DNA of 64,000 nucleotides from Cribrihabitans marinus. GTDB lineage: Bacteria; Pseudomonadota; Alphaproteobacteria; Rhodobacterales; Rhodobacteraceae. Shown piece by piece: positions 7,295 to 16,658 of this stretch; positions within the stretch are counted from its first letter, which is position 1; each line of letters starts with the position of its first letter. The translations under genes and the position numbers were made by a program. The notes under the pieces were generated by a model, which saw nothing but the letters and a program-made list of their open reading frames with translations, was not told where the DNA came from and did no database searches. The stretch covers positions 310,001 to 374,000 of the forward strand of contig NZ_FNYD01000001.1 of the NCBI RefSeq assembly GCF_900109035.1, read 5' to 3'.

Positions 7295-8452
7295 ATGCCG
7301 TCGACCCCGACCACCCTCGCCGATGTCCGCCAACCCATCGAACGCGCCAACGGCCTGCCCAACGCCCACTACACCGACCCGGGCGTGTTTGCCGAAGAGA
7401 ACCAGGCCCTGATCGCCGACGGCTGGGCCGGGCTGGCGGCCGAGGGCGATGTTCCCACGCCGGGAGATGCGGTGCCCCTCACATTTCTCGGCATGCCGCT
7501 GCTGCTGCTGCGCGACCGCGCGGGCACCGTCCGGGTGTTCCAGAACATCTGCCGGCATCGCGGCATGATCCTGGTCGACGCGCCCCGCAAGATCGAGGGC
7601 GCCATCCGCTGCCCCTACCACAGCTGGTGCTATTCGACGCAAGGCCGGCTGGTCTCGACCCCTCATGTGGGTGGTCCGGGGCAGAACATCCATGCCGGCA
7701 TCGACCGCGACACGCTGGGCCTGATCGAGGTGCGCAGCCATGTCTGGATGGGCGTCGTGTGGATCAACATCTCGGGCACGGCCGTGGAGTTCGAAGAGGC
7801 CCATGCCGACCTGATGTCCCGCTGGGCCGAGTTCGACAAGCCGCTGCATCACGGCGGCCCCGACAGCACCTTCCGGCTGGACGTGACCTGCAACTGGAAA
7901 CTGGCGGTCGAGAATTACTGCGAAAGCTACCACCTGCCATGGGTGCATCCCGGGCTGAACAGCTATTCGCGGCTGGAAGATCACTATCACATCGAGGCGC
8001 CGGGCCGGTATTCCGGACAGGGCACGCTGGTCTATCGCCAGCTCAAGGCCGAGGACGGATCGGTCTTTGCCGATTTCGATGGGCTGAGCGACAAGTGGGA
8101 CACCGGTGCGGAATATATTGCCGTCTATCCCAACGTCCTGCTCGGCGTGCATCGCGACCATGCCTTCGCGATCATCCTGGTGCCCGAGGCGCAGGATCGC
8201 ACGTCGGAGCATGTCCATCTGCTCTACCCCACCCCCGACACCGACCCGGACCTGCGCGCGCGCAACGCGGCCCAGTGGAAACTGGTCTTCGAAGAGGATG
8301 TCTTTGTCGTCGAGGGCATGCAGCGCGGCCGCGCCGCGCCCGGTTTCGATGGTGGCCGGTTCTCGCCGGTCATGGACGGGCCCACGCATCTGTTCCACGA
8401 CTGGGTGGCCGGGCGGCTGGAGGCGCATCGGGGCCGGCTCGCCGCGGAATGA
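7295..8452 (+). CDS. Rieske non-haem iron oxygenase, large subunit
   Basis: This 385-residue aromatic-ring-hydroxylating-dioxygenase-like alpha subunit has Rieske ligands Cys86-His88 (ICRHRG) and Cys106-His109 (RCPYHSW). The catalytic domain has NYCESYHLPWVHPGL, giving iron ligands His213 and His218, and WKLAVENY just before. Members of this group oxidise aromatic or quaternary-amine substrates with electrons from a separate reductase. No reductase or small subunit is adjacent, so the donor is encoded elsewhere. The start follows CAGGAG. The stop overlaps the ATG of a 71-residue protein. Betaine or choline oxygenase relatives are plausible, but the substrate is not determinable. Confidence 0.88.
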   Translation: MPSTPTTLADVRQPIERANGLPNAHYTDPGVFAEENQALIADGWAGLAAEGDVPTPGDAVPLTFLGMPLLLLRDRAGTVRVFQNICRHRGMILVDAPRKIEGAIRCPYHSWCYSTQGRLVSTPHVGGPGQNIHAGIDRDTLGLIEVRSHVWMGVVWINISGTAVEFEEAHADLMSRWAEFDKPLHHGGPDSTFRLDVTCNWKLAVENYCESYHLPWVHPGLNSYSRLEDHYHIEAPGRYSGQGTLVYRQLKAEDGSVFADFDGLSDKWDTGAEYIAVYPNVLLGVHRDHAFAIILVPEAQDRTSEHVHLLYPTPDTDPDLRARNAAQWKLVFEEDVFVVEGMQRGRAAPGFDGGRFSPVMDGPTHLFHDWVAGRLEAHRGRLAAE

Positions 8453-8664
8453 CCGATCTCGACGACCGGCTGCACGCGGCCCATGCCGCGCAGGACCGGT
8501 CCGCGCTGGTGCGCCTCTATACCGAGGCCGCGGACCGGGCCGAGACCCGGCAGGCAATGGCCTTTTACCTGACCCACGCCTATGTCCACGCGCTCGAAGC
8601 TGGGCTGCCCACGGCCGGACATCTCCGCCGTCGGCTTGCCGTACTCGGATGCGAAACACCTTAA
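8449..8664 (+). CDS. small protein coupled to the Rieske oxygenase, 71 residues
   Basis: The ATG overlaps the oxygenase stop (ATGA), which implies translational coupling. The product, MTDLDDRLHAAHAAQDRSA and onward, is predicted all-helical, with short amphipathic helices resembling a tetratricopeptide-like hairpin (LVRLYTEAADRA, then AMAFYLTHAYVHALEAG). There is no signal or membrane segment. I do not know its function. An accessory or stability factor for the oxygenase is a guess from linkage. Confidence 0.65.
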   Translation: MTDLDDRLHAAHAAQDRSALVRLYTEAADRAETRQAMAFYLTHAYVHALEAGLPTAGHLRRRLAVLGCETP

Positions 8665-8688
8665 AAACAAAAGGTTACGGCCGAAATC

Positions 8689-9471
8689 TCACCCGACTTC
8701 CGTGATCTGGCGATACAGGTGCCACGAGGCGTGGCCCAGCCAGGGCAACACCAGCAGAAGCCCCAGGAACCAGGGGATCAAGGCGGCAAATGTCGCCACC
8801 GCTATAAAGGCCGCCCAGGCCAGCATCACGGGCGCGTTGGCCTGCACAAAGCCGAAACTCGCGATCATCGCACTGACGAAATCCAGCTCGCGATCCAGCA
8901 GCATCGGGATCGCCAGCACCGTGAGCATGTAGAGCAACAGCGCAAACAGCGCCCCGACAACCGTGCCCACCGCCAGCATCGCCACCCCGTTCAGCGTCAG
9001 GAACACCTCGTAAGAGGATGATACGTTGGTCATCGTGCTGAGCCCCAGGAACAGCGCAAAGATCATGTGGCCGAGGAAGAACCAGAACATGAAGATCACC
9101 ACGATCACCGCGCAGATGGACGGCAGCTGCCGCCGGCTCTGCTGGAACACGACCCCGAAGATCGCCGCGGGCTGCAGCGGCAGCCCTTGCTCCAGCCGAT
9201 GCGACACCTCGTAGAGCCCCACCGCCGCAAACGGCCCGATCAGCGGAAATCCGATGGCAGCCAGGACCAGCCAGAAGCTGGTCCCGGTCTGCGCCGTGAC
9301 CCACGCAAGGACCCAGCCAGCGAACACATAGAAGCCGGCGAACACGATACCGTAGAACGGCGCGGCCCGAAAATCCGCCCATCCCCGCCGCAATGCCCTG
9401 CGCAGCATCTCGGTGCTGGCCGGCCTCAGGGATGGAACGCCGAATTCCTTTTCCAAAGACGCACCTCGCAT
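8689..9471 (-). CDS. DUF2189-type integral membrane protein
   Basis: The protein has 260 residues from the ATG at 9471, which is preceded by AGGAAG; a longer frame upstream lacks support. A cytoplasmic N-terminus ([19 protein letters not shown]) is followed by about six membrane helices, among them [23 protein letters not shown] and [14 protein letters not shown]. The pattern matches the DUF2189 family, which often lies near cytochrome oxidase genes in alphaproteobacteria; none is present here. It ends 24 bases from the end of the small gene that converges on it. Function unknown. Confidence 0.8.
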   Translation of the reverse strand: MRGASLEKEFGVPSLRPASTEMLRRALRRGWADFRAAPFYGIVFAGFYVFAGWVLAWVTAQTGTSFWLVLAAIGFPLIGPFAAVGLYEVSHRLEQGLPLQPAAIFGVVFQQSRRQLPSICAVIVVIFMFWFFLGHMIFALFLGLSTMTNVSSSYEVFLTLNGVAMLAVGTVVGALFALLLYMLTVLAIPMLLDRELDFVSAMIASFGFVQANAPVMLAWAAFIAVATFAALIPWFLGLLLVLPWLGHASWHLYRQITEVG

Positions 9472-9832
9472 TTCTTCCTGGCCTCCAGGGCGATGCAACG
9501 GCATCGGACGGAATCGAACATAGCCGCGCGGCATCAGGCAAAAAAGATGCAACGCGCATGCGCTTTCAAACTGGAACTGCTCGGGAGGTGGCGGCCTGGC
9601 AACGAGAAATGCACACGTCAACGTTTCCGAACCGGAAACACTCGCCCCGTGTGGTTGGCCAAAGTGTCTTCTTTGAACACTGTAACCCCCTAAACGTAGG
9701 GTGAATTGAGAAGATCTGTGGATAAGTGCGCCAGTTTCGGTAGGGTCTCCGTTCGCGGCATTTGGTGAGCCGGACCGAGTTTGGGATTGACGTTGTTGCG
9801 CGGTCACCGGGCCCTTGAGCAAAGGTGTATGA
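9472..9832. promoter_or_regulatory. 361-base divergent control region with palindromes
   Basis: There is no gene here. Three perfect inverted repeats are seen: GTTTCCG-AAC-CGGAAAC at 9623-9639; AGTGT-N9-ACACT at 9663-9681; and CCCTA-AACG-TAGGG at 9688-9701. They lie between the start of the DUF2189 gene and that of the RTX gene, and could be operators or RNA hairpins for either one. No confident -35/-10 pair was found. Confidence 0.45.
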
Positions 9833-11920
9833 ATGGTCTCGGACGTTCCATGGAACGGCCAACCGGCCCACGGGCCTTTTTGGATCGGAACCGATAGGTC
9901 GGATCGGGTCTCACTTACCTTGTTCGGCCCGCAGGGTGCGATCGGTCTTGCGGGACACGATTATCTCTTGGGGACGGTTCGGAACAACGAACTATCTGGC
10001 GGCGACGGTCACGACCTGCTCCAGGGACTCGGCGGCCGGGACAGCCTGAACGGGAACGACGGATTTGACACGTTGTTCGGCGGGGAAGGCGACGACATTC
10101 TAATCGGCGGTCCGGGAAACGACCAGTTGGCCGGAGACCCCGGGCAAGACACCATAAACGGAGAAGACGGTCGAGACCTGATCGCCGGTGGTGAGGGTGA
10201 CGATCTTCTTCTAGGCCTAGCCGCCGATGACTTCATTTTCGGAGGCAGCGGAAACGACGAGCTGCTTGGACACGGTGGTGATGACGTTCTTTTCGGACAG
10301 AGCGGCCAGGATTGGCTGCGCGGGCTGGACGGCAGCGACGATCTGTCAGGCGGACGTGGCGACGACGTCATATACGGCGATGACGGGAATGATCGGATTG
10401 CCGGTAACGGGGGAACCGATGCGCTCATCGCGGGGTCGGGAAACGACACGGTCTGGGCTGGACCCGGTTCGGATCTCGTTCTGGCGGGCGACGACGACGA
10501 CCTCGTTTTCGCCGGCCTCGGTGATGACGACATTCGAGGAGGCCGCGGGCAAGACTTTCTGGTCGGAGGACCGGGAATCGACGCACTTCTCGGAGGAGGG
10601 AGCAGCGATACTCTACTTGGCGGTACCGGCGCCGACCTCCTCGTTGGAAACGACGGCGCCGATCTAGTCATCGGCGGGCGCGGCAACGATTCAATCTGGG
10701 GTGACAATTACGATGACAACCGGAACGAAGCCGTGTCGTCCGACAGCCTGTTTGGCGGTTTGGGCCACGATACTATCTCTGGCGGATCCGGTGGTGACGA
10801 TCTGCATGGGGGCCTTGGAGACGATTTCCTCTTGGGTGAACATGGCAACGATTTCCTCATGGGAGGACGCGGCGATGATGAGCTTTGGGGGGGATCGGGC
10901 GACGACCGCCTGGTCGGGCTTACCGGGGCGGACCTACTAGACGGAGGAAGCGGTTTCGACCTTTTGTTCGGCAATATGGGCGATGATCGGATCAACGGAG
11001 GAACGGGCAACGACAGGCTTTTTGGTGGGATGGACAATGACGTTTTGACCGGTGGAGGCGGCGACGATTTTTTGAGTGGCGGCCTTGGCATCGATCTACT
11101 GGTCGGAGGTACGGGCAATGATCTCCTGTTCGGGGGGGTAGGAAATGACGGGATTTCTTTCTTCGACTTTGAAAACGGCCGTCACTACGGTCACGCGTCG
11201 CAGTCGGAAATACCTCCCGCCAACGCGCCTCCCGGGATCCCGGGTGGTGGTTTGTTCGGCGGCGCCGGCAACGACAGTTTGATCGGGGGTAAGGGCGACG
11301 ACTACCTGGATGGGGGATCCGGGAGCGACGCCCTGTTCGCGGATAGGGGGCGGACAGTAATGGTTGGTGGGTCAGGCGGAGACGACTTCGTGTTCGGGTT
11401 CGATTCTTCAGCTGGTAGAGTAGAAGACATCGGCGAGACGATCATTCTAGACTTTGACCCCGACAATGATGACCTCTTGGTCTTTCACTCTTCCTTCCGT
11501 GGAACTTTGGAGATGTCGACGGACGGACAAGATGTAATCATTTCGGATGGACAAGGCGGTCGAATTCGAATCCTGGATCTCGTAGGCGAATTTCGCGGTG
11601 GCCAGGTCGGCGCAAATACCCTCGGTGAAAGCAACAGCAATGGACCGGCCCTAGGGTCTGATCGGCCGGGCTTTTCGATTTTGACCTACCGGGATGAGTT
11701 TATTCCCACCTGGACTGCAGAGACCGACCGAATTGATCTGATCTTCATGAATGCACCACGACAGGCAGCTGAGGGCCATTTCAGGATTTCGGACAACCCG
11801 CGCACATCATCCGGCGAGAACGCCTATGAAATGGACATGGCCGACCGCTATCTCGATACATTGGGCCAAGTGGAAATTACGCCCGACGGGATCGATTATT
11901 GGTTGACCGACGGCCTCTAG
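9833..11920 (+). CDS. RTX calcium-binding repeat protein, probable type I secretion substrate
   Basis: This 695-residue acidic protein is built mostly of GGxGxDxLxG nonapeptides (about residues 55-440, then again at about 465-520). These fold into calcium-binding parallel beta-rolls outside the cell. No signal peptide is present, as expected for type I secretion, where the signal is C-terminal. The last 170 residues are non-repetitive and contain [16 protein letters not shown], a typical post-repeat region. No catalytic domain is visible, so adhesion or a surface/matrix role is likelier than a toxin. No transporter genes flank it. Codon choice (CTA, ATA, AGA, GGA) is looser than in the neighbours, which suggests recent acquisition or relaxed selection. 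Its stop is one base from the convergent prfB stop. Confidence 0.88.
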   Translation: MVSDVPWNGQPAHGPFWIGTDRSDRVSLTLFGPQGAIGLAGHDYLLGTVRNNELSGGDGHDLLQGLGGRDSLNGNDGFDTLFGGEGDDILIGGPGNDQLAGDPGQDTINGEDGRDLIAGGEGDDLLLGLAADDFIFGGSGNDELLGHGGDDVLFGQSGQDWLRGLDGSDDLSGGRGDDVIYGDDGNDRIAGNGGTDALIAGSGNDTVWAGPGSDLVLAGDDDDLVFAGLGDDDIRGGRGQDFLVGGPGIDALLGGGSSDTLLGGTGADLLVGNDGADLVIGGRGNDSIWGDNYDDNRNEAVSSDSLFGGLGHDTISGGSGGDDLHGGLGDDFLLGEHGNDFLMGGRGDDELWGGSGDDRLVGLTGADLLDGGSGFDLLFGNMGDDRINGGTGNDRLFGGMDNDVLTGGGGDDFLSGGLGIDLLVGGTGNDLLFGGVGNDGISFFDFENGRHYGHASQSEIPPANAPPGIPGGGLFGGAGNDSLIGGKGDDYLDGGSGSDALFADRGRTVMVGGSGGDDFVFGFDSSAGRVEDIGETIILDFDPDNDDLLVFHSSFRGTLEMSTDGQDVIISDGQGGRIRILDLVGEFRGGQVGANTLGESNSNGPALGSDRPGFSILTYRDEFIPTWTAETDRIDLIFMNAPRQAAEGHFRISDNPRTSSGENAYEMDMADRYLDTLGQVEITPDGIDYWLTDGL

Positions 11921-11921
11921 T

Positions 11922-13049
11922 TCAATCCTCGCCCTGCGCTTCGGCGCGGCTTTTGCCCGAGACGTTGAGCGCCAGCGTGGCGGCCATGAACCCGTCGAGG
12001 TCGCCGTCGAGCACGCCCTTGGTGTCCGAGGTCTCGTGGTTGGTGCGCAGGTCCTTCACCATCTGGTAGGGCTGCAACACATAGGAGCGGATCTGGTTGC
12101 CCCAGCCTGCATCGCCCTTGGCCTCGTGGGCGGCGTTGATCTCGGCGTTGCGACGGTCGAGCTCTTGCTGGTAGAGCCTTGATTTCAGGGCCTTCATGGC
12201 AATGTCACGGTTCTGGTGCTGGGACTTTTCCGAACTGGTGACGACGATCCCGGTGGGGATATGCGTGATCCGGACGGCCGAGTCTGTGGTGTTCACGTGC
12301 TGCCCGCCGGCGCCGGAGGAGCGATACGTGTCCACGCGGATATCGGCCGGGTTCACGTCGATTTCGATGTCGTCATCGACCACCGGATAGACCCAGACCG
12401 AACTGAACGACGTGTGTCGCTTGGCGGCGCTGTCATAGGGCGAGATGCGCACCAGGCGATGCACGCCGCTTTCGGATTTCAGCCAGCCGTAGGCATTGTG
12501 GCCCGAGATCTTGTAGGCGGCCGACTTGATGCCTGCCTCGTCCCCGGCGCTCTCGGATTGAAGCTCGACCTTGTAGCCCTTCTTCTCGGCCCAGCGGACA
12601 TACATCCGCGCCAGCATCGCCGCCCAGTCGCAGCTCTCGGTGCCACCGGCGCCGGCGTTGATCTCAAGGAAGGTGTCGTTGCCATCGGCCTCGCCGTCCA
12701 GAAGCGCCTCAAGCTCCTTTTCGGCGGCGGTCTTCTGCAGCGACTTCAGCGCGGCCTCTGCATCGGCCACCACCTCGTCATCGCCTTCGGCCTCGCCCAG
12801 CTCGATCAGTTCCACATGGTCGGTCAGCTCCTGCCGGATGCGCTCGTAGGTTTCGATAGAATCCACCAGCGCCTGGCGGTCGCGCATCAGCTTCTGCGCG
12901 GCATCGGGGTTGTCCCAGAGGTTGGGGTCCTCGACACGGGCGTTGAATTCCTCAAGCCGGTGCGGTGCGGTCTCGTAATCCATGCGCTGGGCCAGAAGCT
13001 CCAGCGACTTCTCGATCTCTGCCACGATATTCTGGGTCTCGGCGCGCAT
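11922..13049 (-). CDS. prfB: peptide chain release factor 2
   Basis: RF2 recognises UGA and UAA stop codons and triggers peptide release. The 375-residue protein has the GGQ loop in [17 protein letters not shown] and the usual N-terminal helical domain ([16 protein letters not shown]). The frame is continuous through the region where many bacteria carry an autoregulatory in-frame UGA with +1 frameshift (here [10 protein letters not shown], encoded ATGGATTAC). That control is therefore absent. The gene converges with the RTX gene at a one-base distance. Upstream lie the PBP1A gene and a pseudogene. Confidence 0.97.
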   Translation of the reverse strand: MRAETQNIVAEIEKSLELLAQRMDYETAPHRLEEFNARVEDPNLWDNPDAAQKLMRDRQALVDSIETYERIRQELTDHVELIELGEAEGDDEVVADAEAALKSLQKTAAEKELEALLDGEADGNDTFLEINAGAGGTESCDWAAMLARMYVRWAEKKGYKVELQSESAGDEAGIKSAAYKISGHNAYGWLKSESGVHRLVRISPYDSAAKRHTSFSSVWVYPVVDDDIEIDVNPADIRVDTYRSSGAGGQHVNTTDSAVRITHIPTGIVVTSSEKSQHQNRDIAMKALKSRLYQQELDRRNAEINAAHEAKGDAGWGNQIRSYVLQPYQMVKDLRTNHETSDTKGVLDGDLDGFMAATLALNVSGKSRAEAQGED

Positions 13050-13135
13050 GGGTTGTCCTGACTTGGCTTGTGCGGATTGCGTGATACCAAGTGGCAGACC
13101 CAGTCACAAGATCACCTGAAGGTGTGCTGCCGGAA

Positions 13136-13923
13136 ATGACCGACCCGCCTGCCGAGATCCTTGACCGCTACGGTTTGCGCGGGTCTGGGCGGTGCGCAGC
13201 ACGGATGGGCGCGCCCTTGTGCTGAAGCTCCATGCGCGCGCCGATCGCGGCAACGAGGCGGCGGGCACCCGGTATCTTGCGGCGATGCGAGGGTGCGGCG
13301 CGGTCGAAATCCTGCAGGATTCGGGGCGTGTCGTTGTCATGGCGCGTCTGACTGGTCCCAGCCTGGGCGACATCGCGCGCGCCGGTGCGCCGGTGCGGGC
13401 CGACCGCCTGTTGGCGGAAGCGGCGGCGGCGTTGCATCACCCGCCCCTGCCCCGGATCACCGGGCTGACGCCACTGGCCGAGAGTTTCCGGGCGCTCCTT
13501 GACCTGCGCGCCGCGCCCGACTGTCCCACGGGCCTGCGACGCGACATGGCCCGCGCGCAATTCCTGGCGGACCGCCTTCTCACCAGTCAGGCCGACCCCC
13601 GCCCGCTGCACGGCGATCTGCACCATGACAACGTGATTATGACGCCGGAAGGGCCGCGTGTTTTCGACGCCAAGGGCTATCTGGGCGACCGCGGTTAGGA
13701 GCTGGCGAATGCCCTGCGCAATCCTCGGGGATCGCGTAGGGCTGGCGGCCTGCCCGCGCGCGCCGAGCGCTTCGCCCGGGCGCTGGACGTTCCCACCGAA
13801 ACACTGCGGCGCTGGGCCGTGGTGAAATGCGCCCAGTCGATCACCTGGCGCGCGCAGGGCCGGCTGTCAGGGGAACGCGAGGCGGCGCTGCTGGAGAAGC
13901 TGCTGAGCCTGGCAGGTCAGTAG
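13136..13923 (+). pseudogene. broken aminoglycoside/hydroxyurea phosphotransferase-like gene
   Basis: The pieces together resemble the APH(6)/hydroxyurea kinase family. MTDPPAEILDRYGL begins at 13136, but the next homologous segment, RVWAVRSTDGRALVLKLHA, is in another frame from about 13180. This indicates a small deletion with frameshift that removed the linking residues. The catalytic region follows with HGDLHHDNVIM and FDAKGYLGDRG. An in-frame amber TAG at 13696-13698 then interrupts GDRG-ELANALRNPRG, and the same frame continues to a stop at 13921 with a normal family C-terminus (ITWRAQGRLSG). Two independent lesions make a functional product unlikely. The last seven bases overlap the end of the PBP1A gene. 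Confidence 0.8.
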
Positions 13924-16409
13924 AGCCCGCCCGAACTGACCGTGCCGAAATTGGCCTTGGGACCAACGGTGGTCTGCTGCCCGGTCGAGGTCGTGACCTG
14001 CTGGCCCGAGGTCGCCACCTCGTCGAACAGCGGCAGGTTCGACCCCATCGCAAAGCCGCCGTCATAGGTCAGGCCAAAGATCGGCTGTTCGCCATCGCGG
14101 AAATACTCGGCCACGACATTGGCGCCGCTGGCGCTGTCGGGCAGACGGGCGCCGGTATAACGGTCGATCTTGATGAAATGGCCGCCCGGGGGCACGTCGA
14201 AGGGACCGCCGCCGTATTTCTTCACCGCCTCGGTCATGAACTCCTGGAACACAGGGCCGCACATGGTGCCGCCATAGGCCCCCCGCCCCATCGGCCGCGG
14301 CTGGTCATAGCCCATGTAGCAGCCCGCCACGATGTTCGAGGTGAAGCCGATGAACCAGACATCCTTGGACTCGTTGGTGGTGCCGGTCTTTCCGGCGGTC
14401 GGAACCGGCAGGTTGATAACCCGACTGGCGGTGCCGCGCTCGACCACGCCGCGCAACATCGAGCTGAGCTGGTAGGCCGTCACCGGGTCCATCACCTGTT
14501 CGCGCCGTGTGACGATCCGGGGCGCGGAGTCGCGCGGGATCGAGGCATCCGTGCATTCGACGCAATCGCGGTCATCGTGGCGATAGATCGTTTCGCCGTG
14601 GCGGTTCTGGATCCGGTCCACCAGGGTCGGCTCGACCCGTTCGCCGCCATTGGCGAACATCGCGTAGGCCGACACCATCTTGTAGAGGGTCGTCTCCTCG
14701 GACCCCAGCGAATTGGCCAGGTAGGGGCCCATGTGGTCATAGACCCCAAACCGCTCGGCGTAACCCGCGACCACGGGCATCGACACTTCCTGCGCCAGGC
14801 GGATCGTCATCAGGTTTCGCGACATCTCGATCCCGGTGCGCAGCGGCGTGGGACCATAGAACTGGTTGCTCGAGTTCTTGGGCCGCCACAGGCCCTGGGG
14901 CGTGTTCACCTCGATGGGCGCGTCGACCACGATGGTGGCCGGGCTGTAGCCGCTGTCGAGCGCGGCGGCATAGACGAAGGGCTTGAAGGAGGAACCGGGC
15001 TGGCGCTGCGCCTGGGTGGCGCGGTTGAATACCGAATCCTGGTAGGAGAACCCGCCCTGCATCGCCAGGACGCGGCCGGAATTCACATCCATCGCGACAA
15101 AACCGCCCTGCACCTCAGGCACCTGGCGCAGCGACCAGGTTCCCTCGGTCTCGGTGGCGCGCACCAGCACGACGTCGCCGGCCTCGAAATTGTCGACGAA
15201 GGAACCGCGCATCCATTCGATGTCCGAGCGCGGGACGGTGCCGGTTTCCGCGGCATCCTCGACACCCACGCGCAGTTGCTGCTCGCCCACTTCCAGCACG
15301 ACCGCCGGGTGCCAGGTGCCGTCCAGTTCGATATCGCGCGGCACGTCCGCCTCGTTCAGCGCGGCACGCCAGGCCTCTTCGCTCTCCAGCTGATCGGCGG
15401 GAATGGTCTTGTCGGTGCCCCGCCAGGCCCCGCGCGAGCGGTCGTATTTCTGCAGCCCGCGACGCAGCGCCTCGGCGGCCTCGACCTGCAATTCCTCGTC
15501 GATCGTGGCGCGCACGGTGAAGCCGCCGGTAAAGAACTCGCCCTCGCCGAAATCCTCGCTCAGCTGGCGGCGGATTTCCTCGGTGAAGTAGTCGCGCGGC
15601 GGCAGGGCCGTGCGGAAGCTCTCGAAATCGCCGTTCTGGACCGAACGCAGCGGCTGTGCGCGCTCGGCCTCGTATGTGGCCTCGTCGAGAAATCCGTTCT
15701 CCTCCATCTCGCGCAGGACGAAATTGCGCCGTGCCAGCAGACGCTCCTTGCGGCGGACCGGGTGATAGTCCGACGGCGCCTTGGGCAGCGACGCCAGGAA
15801 GGCCGCCTCGTGCGGGGCCAGTTCGCCGAGCGTCTTGTTGAAATAGGTCTGGGCGGCAGCGGTCACGCCATAGGAGTTCTGACCCAGGTAGATCTCGTTG
15901 AGGTAAAGCTCGAGGATCTGCTCCTTGTCCAGCGTGTGCTCGAGACGCGCGGCCAGGATGATCTCCTTGATCTTGCGCTCGGCGCGGCGGTCGCCGGACA
16001 GCAGGAAGTTCTTCATCACCTGCTGGGTGATCGTCGAGGCGCCGCGCACGGTTTCCCCGCGCGAGCGGACCGCTTCGATCCCGGCGGCGGCGATGCCGCG
16101 CAGGTCATAGCCCTTGTGGCTGTAGAAATTCTTGTCCTCGGCCGAGATGAAGGCCTGCTTCACCAGGTCGGGAATGGTTTCGATCGGGGTGAACAGGCGG
16201 CGTTCCTGTGCGAACTCGTCGATCAGGTGGCCCTTGCCCGAGTAGATCCGGCTGATCGTCGGTGGCTCGTACTGCGCCAGCGATTCATGGCTGGGCAGGT
16301 CGCGGGCATACATCCAGAAGATGCCGCCCAGCGTCAGCGCGGCCATGAAGATGCCCAGCGTCAGAAGGCCAAAGATCGCTCCGAAGAAGGAGAGGATGAA
16401 CCGGATCAC
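13917..16409 (-). CDS. mrcA: penicillin-binding protein 1A, bifunctional glycosyltransferase/transpeptidase
   Basis: This enzyme polymerises lipid II and cross-links peptidoglycan at the inner membrane. The 830-residue protein has an N-terminal membrane anchor (residues 3-30) and a GT51 domain with EDKNFYSHKGYDLRGI, TITQQVMKN and LYLNEIYLGQ. An OB-like insert and a transpeptidase follow, with catalytic Ser in GSSFKPFVYAAAL, the second motif SRN, and KTGTTNESKD. The start is GTG at 16409, with AAAGGG upstream and a strong promoter 29-57 bases away. The neighbouring amidase and the peptidoglycan-binding-domain gene give the region a cell-wall theme. Confidence 0.96.
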   Translation of the reverse strand: MIRFILSFFGAIFGLLTLGIFMAALTLGGIFWMYARDLPSHESLAQYEPPTISRIYSGKGHLIDEFAQERRLFTPIETIPDLVKQAFISAEDKNFYSHKGYDLRGIAAAGIEAVRSRGETVRGASTITQQVMKNFLLSGDRRAERKIKEIILAARLEHTLDKEQILELYLNEIYLGQNSYGVTAAAQTYFNKTLGELAPHEAAFLASLPKAPSDYHPVRRKERLLARRNFVLREMEENGFLDEATYEAERAQPLRSVQNGDFESFRTALPPRDYFTEEIRRQLSEDFGEGEFFTGGFTVRATIDEELQVEAAEALRRGLQKYDRSRGAWRGTDKTIPADQLESEEAWRAALNEADVPRDIELDGTWHPAVVLEVGEQQLRVGVEDAAETGTVPRSDIEWMRGSFVDNFEAGDVVLVRATETEGTWSLRQVPEVQGGFVAMDVNSGRVLAMQGGFSYQDSVFNRATQAQRQPGSSFKPFVYAAALDSGYSPATIVVDAPIEVNTPQGLWRPKNSSNQFYGPTPLRTGIEMSRNLMTIRLAQEVSMPVVAGYAERFGVYDHMGPYLANSLGSEETTLYKMVSAYAMFANGGERVEPTLVDRIQNRHGETIYRHDDRDCVECTDASIPRDSAPRIVTRREQVMDPVTAYQLSSMLRGVVERGTASRVINLPVPTAGKTGTTNESKDVWFIGFTSNIVAGCYMGYDQPRPMGRGAYGGTMCGPVFQEFMTEAVKKYGGGPFDVPPGGHFIKIDRYTGARLPDSASGANVVAEYFRDGEQPIFGLTYDGGFAMGSNLPLFDEVATSGQQVTTSTGQQTTVGPKANFGTVSSGGLY

Positions 16410-16437
16410 GTTGCAGCCCTTTGTTGAAGGTGGCCTC

Positions 16438-16466
16438 TATATAGTGTCGCACGGATCGGGCGTCAA
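16438..16466 (-). promoter_or_regulatory. sigma70 promoter of mrcA
   Basis: On the minus strand, TTGACG (16461-16466) is separated by 17 bases from TATATA (16438-16443). The inferred start of transcription is near 16431, giving a leader of about 22 bases before the GTG codon. Confidence 0.65.
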
Positions 16467-16658
16467 AACACGAGGCGTGTTTCAGCCGCCCGCTCATGCG
16501 CGGAAGTCGGCGCCGTTGCAAGGGCTACGTCGCGGCGCGGAATTTGGCGCAGATGCGCATTTGGTGTAGTCTGGACGGCAATTTAAGGCCCGCACGTCAC
16601 GTGGCCGGGTTCGGTGCGTGGCGTTCCAAGTCATTTTTTGTTTCGGAAAGCTACAGTT

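Noticed and set aside
9990-11350. Tandem DNA repeat or CRISPR-like array
   Set aside because: The periodicity is 27 bases and encodes GGxGxD nonapeptides with variable codons. It is an RTX coding repeat, not an array with identical repeats and unique spacers.
13827-16427. Plus-strand open frame of 866 codons
   Set aside because: It is antisense to the PBP1A gene and has a His/Gly/Arg-rich shadow composition without recognisable motifs.
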